The position numbers and the translations under genes are program-made. A stretch of DNA of 6,718 bases from a bacterium (GTDB lineage Bacteria; Desulfobacterota; Deferrimicrobia; Deferrimicrobiales; Deferrimicrobiaceae): contig JAGVHM010000212.1 of the NCBI GenBank assembly GCA_020056545.1, forward strand, positions 1 to 6,718, in the 5' to 3' direction. Every line of letters starts with the position of its first letter. Position 1 is the stretch's first letter. Under the pieces are notes generated by a model. The model did not search any database. It was not told the DNA's origin and worked only from the letters and a program-made list of their open reading frames with translations. This document shows positions 4,822 to 6,718 of this stretch, piece by piece.

Positions 4822-6718
4822 ACCGAGCTTCCTTCCACCGCTCTCCGCAGTGAGATGAGGGAGCGGTTGCGGGAACGATCCCCCGCACGGAATTGGTCAG
4901 GAAGATCCGGTCCGCATTCGCCAGGTCCTCGGGGAACAGCGTCCGCTCGGCGGCGCGCATCGTCCGGTCCGAAAGGATCCGGCGCCGGAAGACCCCTTCC
5001 AGAAGCCCGCTTTCGGCCGGAGGCGTGTAGAGCCGGCCGAAGATTTCCAGGAAAATGTTGGTGATCGCCCCTTCGGTAAGCTCCCCTCGTTCGTTCAGGA
5101 ACAATACCTCGTCGAACCCTTCCTCGTTCGCTTTCCGCAGCTCCGCGTCCCGCCAGGCGCGACGGGTCGTCTTGTGCCGGATGAACGGATCCCGGGAGGA
5201 GACGGTAGCCGCGGACAACTTCATCCGATACGGAGAGCATTGGGCTCCAGGCGGTGGAATCAGGGATAGCACGATGTCGATTTCTCCATCCCGCCGGAGC
5301 AGCAGGCGAACTCTCGCCGCCTGACGTCGGCCCCTGACGACGGATTCCAACCGTTCGAGGATCGCCAGGGGCCTGCAGCGAAATCCGAAATACCTGGCAG
5401 ATGATGCCAGGCGACGCATGTGATCGGCAAGAAACCGGAACCCGTCCTCGGGCGTCCACAGGAACGTTTCGATCAGCTCGAAGTCTTGCGGCGGCTCCAC
5501 GAGGTAGCGGCTTTTCTGGTGCGCTTCCCGGAGCTCTTCCAGCGGTTTCGAGTCCCATACTATCCCTCCGCCCGACCCCGCTTCCGCCTGCCCGTCTTCC
5601 ACAGTCACTGTCCTGATCGCCACGGAAAAGGTCATGTCGCCGCCCGGCAGGAGGATCCCGATCGCTCCGGTGTAGATCCCGCGGGGCGAATGTTCAAGCC
5701 GTTGCAGAATACGCATCGAGGCGATCTTGGGAGCCCCCGTGACCGAACCGCTGGGGAACAGGGCGCGCAGCAGGGAGAGGAACGTCGCGTGCGGCGGGAG
5801 CAACCCGGTTACGGTGGATACCATCTGCAGCACCGTGCGGTACCGCTGTACCTCGAACAGGCGGGAGACCCGGACGGAGCCGGTCCGGCACACTCTTCCC
5901 AGGTCGTTGCGCAGCAGGTCGACGATCATCACGTTTTCGGCACGATTTTTAGGGTCCGCCTTGAGGGCACGTGCCGCAATTCGGTCCGAGACCTCGGTCA
6001 GGCCCCGCGGGGCGGTCCCCTTCATGGGGCGGGTCTCGATCTTCCCTTCCCTGACGCGGAAGAAAAGTTCCGGGGACTGGGAGACGATGCAGGCCGATTC
6101 CGTGCGCAGGAACGCCCCGTACGGCACCGGCTGCGCGGCCCGCAACCGAAGATAAAGAGAGAACGGGTCGCCGGGGAACGGGAAGGTGAATTTCCCGGTC
6201 AGGTTGGCCTGGTACACGTCGCCCTTCGCGATGGCTCGGCGGATTTCCTCCACCTTGTGGAGGTATTCATCTTCCTGGAGGGAAAATCCGGGATTGACCG
6301 GTCCGTCGAACGGCGCCGGGTGCGTCGCATCGCCGTCAAAGTCCGGCAATCGAAGGGCGCAGGGGCCGCCCGGCTCCCACCGCCCGCTCAGGTGGTCGAA
6401 CCGGAGGAGCCCCGGGTACACGCCGAACCAGAGAAGGGGAAAGGGGAATGCGTCGCCGCCGGCGGAATCGAAGGCCTTCTCCAGGGCGTACCCCGCTTCG
6501 TAGGCGAGATATCCCGCGACCGGAAATCCCCGGGCCTGCCACGCCGCCGCTTTTTCCAGGAGGGAAGGGACTTCCTCCAGTCGATCCGTGGAAAGGATCC
6601 TCTCGGGGTCCGCAAGCAGGTAGGAATACCGGTCCCGCACGTCCGGCCGCTGGGTTTCGAGGAGCATGGACCCCGTCTTTCCGGAGGCGGGAGCGAAAAC
6701 GGATGCCGGGCTGCGGGA
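4739..6718 (-). CDS. pabB: Aminodeoxychorismate synthase component I fused to aminodeoxychorismate lyase (PabB-PabC), N-terminus may extend past the window
   Basis: The enzyme makes 4-aminobenzoate for folate from chorismate. Residues below are counted from the ATG at 6667. PabB occupies about 1-390: the DVYQANLTGKF motif (150-160), SPELFF (198-203), MKGTAPRG (215-222, Lys216 marks PabB rather than TrpE), RAENVMIVDLLRNDLG (242-257), FPSGSVTGAPK (304-314) and SPRGIYTGAIG (327-337). PabC, a fold-type IV PLP enzyme, follows (about 396-605): PLP-binding Lys499 in HKTTRRAWRDAE, and FDEVLFLNERGELTEGAITN (518-537) with Glu532. PabA, the glutaminase partner, is not in the window. The frame remains open through the 17 codons between 6667 and the right edge, with coding-like third positions. 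Relatives often have residues before the LLETQRPD segment, so I expect the true start beyond 6718; ATG 6667 is the alternative. The last 40 or so residues are low-complexity and lie partly antisense to the HAF-repeat gene. Confidence 0.9.
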   Translation of the reverse strand, partial: SRSPASVFAPASGKTGSMLLETQRPDVRDRYSYLLADPERILSTDRLEEVPSLLEKAAAWQARGFPVAGYLAYEAGYALEKAFDSAGGDAFPFPLLWFGVYPGLLRFDHLSGRWEPGGPCALRLPDFDGDATHPAPFDGPVNPGFSLQEDEYLHKVEEIRRAIAKGDVYQANLTGKFTFPFPGDPFSLYLRLRAAQPVPYGAFLRTESACIVSQSPELFFRVREGKIETRPMKGTAPRGLTEVSDRIAARALKADPKNRAENVMIVDLLRNDLGRVCRTGSVRVSRLFEVQRYRTVLQMVSTVTGLLPPHATFLSLLRALFPSGSVTGAPKIASMRILQRLEHSPRGIYTGAIGILLPGGDMTFSVAIRTVTVEDGQAEAGSGGGIVWDSKPLEELREAHQKSRYLVEPPQDFELIETFLWTPEDGFRFLADHMRRLASSARYFGFRCRPLAILERLESVVRGRRQAARVRLLLRRDGEIDIVLSLIPPPGAQCSPYRMKLSAATVSSRDPFIRHKTTRRAWRDAELRKANEEGFDEVLFLNERGELTEGAITNIFLEIFGRLYTPPAESGLLEGVFRRRILSDRTMRAAERTLFPEDLANADRIFLTNSVRGIVPATAPSSHCGERWKEARFTSLSCAQTAAAGSERAARGDSPPRKT

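Noticed and set aside
4837..4867. Stem ACCGCTCTC / GGGAGCGGT as a bidirectional terminator after the HAF gene
   Set aside because: It has a 13-base loop, one G-T pair and no T-run on either strand, and it lies within the pabC coding frame.
4521..5558. 345-residue minus-strand frame across the PabC half and the HAF gene
   Set aside because: It is a shifted frame of pabBC with no recognisable motif, while the pabBC frame has all PLP-lyase signatures over the same bases.

Overview
The window is GC-rich and densely coded, with six protein genes, no RNA gene, no mobile element and no CRISPR array. The largest gaps without a gene are about 180, 170 and 90 bases. The gene content suggests a free-living Gram-negative bacterium, most likely a deltaproteobacterial-type lineage (Desulfuromonadota, Deferrimicrobiota or similar). 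It combines an NDUFA9-like epimerase, a short FmdB zinc ribbon, a fused PabB-PabC and a candidate sigma-54 promoter in front of an exported repeat protein. The taxonomic placement is inference from gene style only.

Layout, left to right. Positions 1-624 (minus) hold the N-terminal third of a ribosome quality-control factor of the NFACT/RqcH family, cut by the left edge. A divergent intergenic region (625-803) carries a REP-like repeat and a palindrome. An alpha/beta hydrolase follows at 804-1595 (plus). It converges on a minus-strand pair, a LOG-family nucleotide phosphoribohydrolase-like protein (1613-2308) and a 54-residue FmdB-type zinc ribbon (2321-2485). These two lie 12 bases apart and probably form one transcript. 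A divergent region of about 90 bases (2486-2577), containing an 11-base direct repeat, separates them from an NAD(P)-binding atypical SDR of the complex I NDUFA9 family (2578-3552, plus).

The most interesting part is 3553-3723 plus the gene after it. This region shows a good -24/-12 (sigma-54) promoter match. Upstream, at enhancer-like distance, lies an inverted repeat with an extra half-site. The gene (3724-4821) encodes a secreted protein with a signal peptide, about seven HAF-like repeats of about 40 residues (a plausible seven-bladed beta-propeller), a glycine-rich linker with one cysteine, a transmembrane helix and a basic tail. The last parts form a tripartite C-terminal sorting signal. 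Its 3' end overlaps, tail to tail, an aminodeoxychorismate synthase/lyase fusion (PabB-PabC, minus) that runs off the right edge.

Apart from the LOG-FmdB pair, the genes do not form an obvious joint pathway. They cover translation quality control, folate precursor synthesis, nucleotide and redox housekeeping, and one regulated surface or exported protein. I see no complete undescribed multi-gene system. The best candidate for new biology is the sigma-54-controlled HAF-repeat protein and its C-terminal processing signal.
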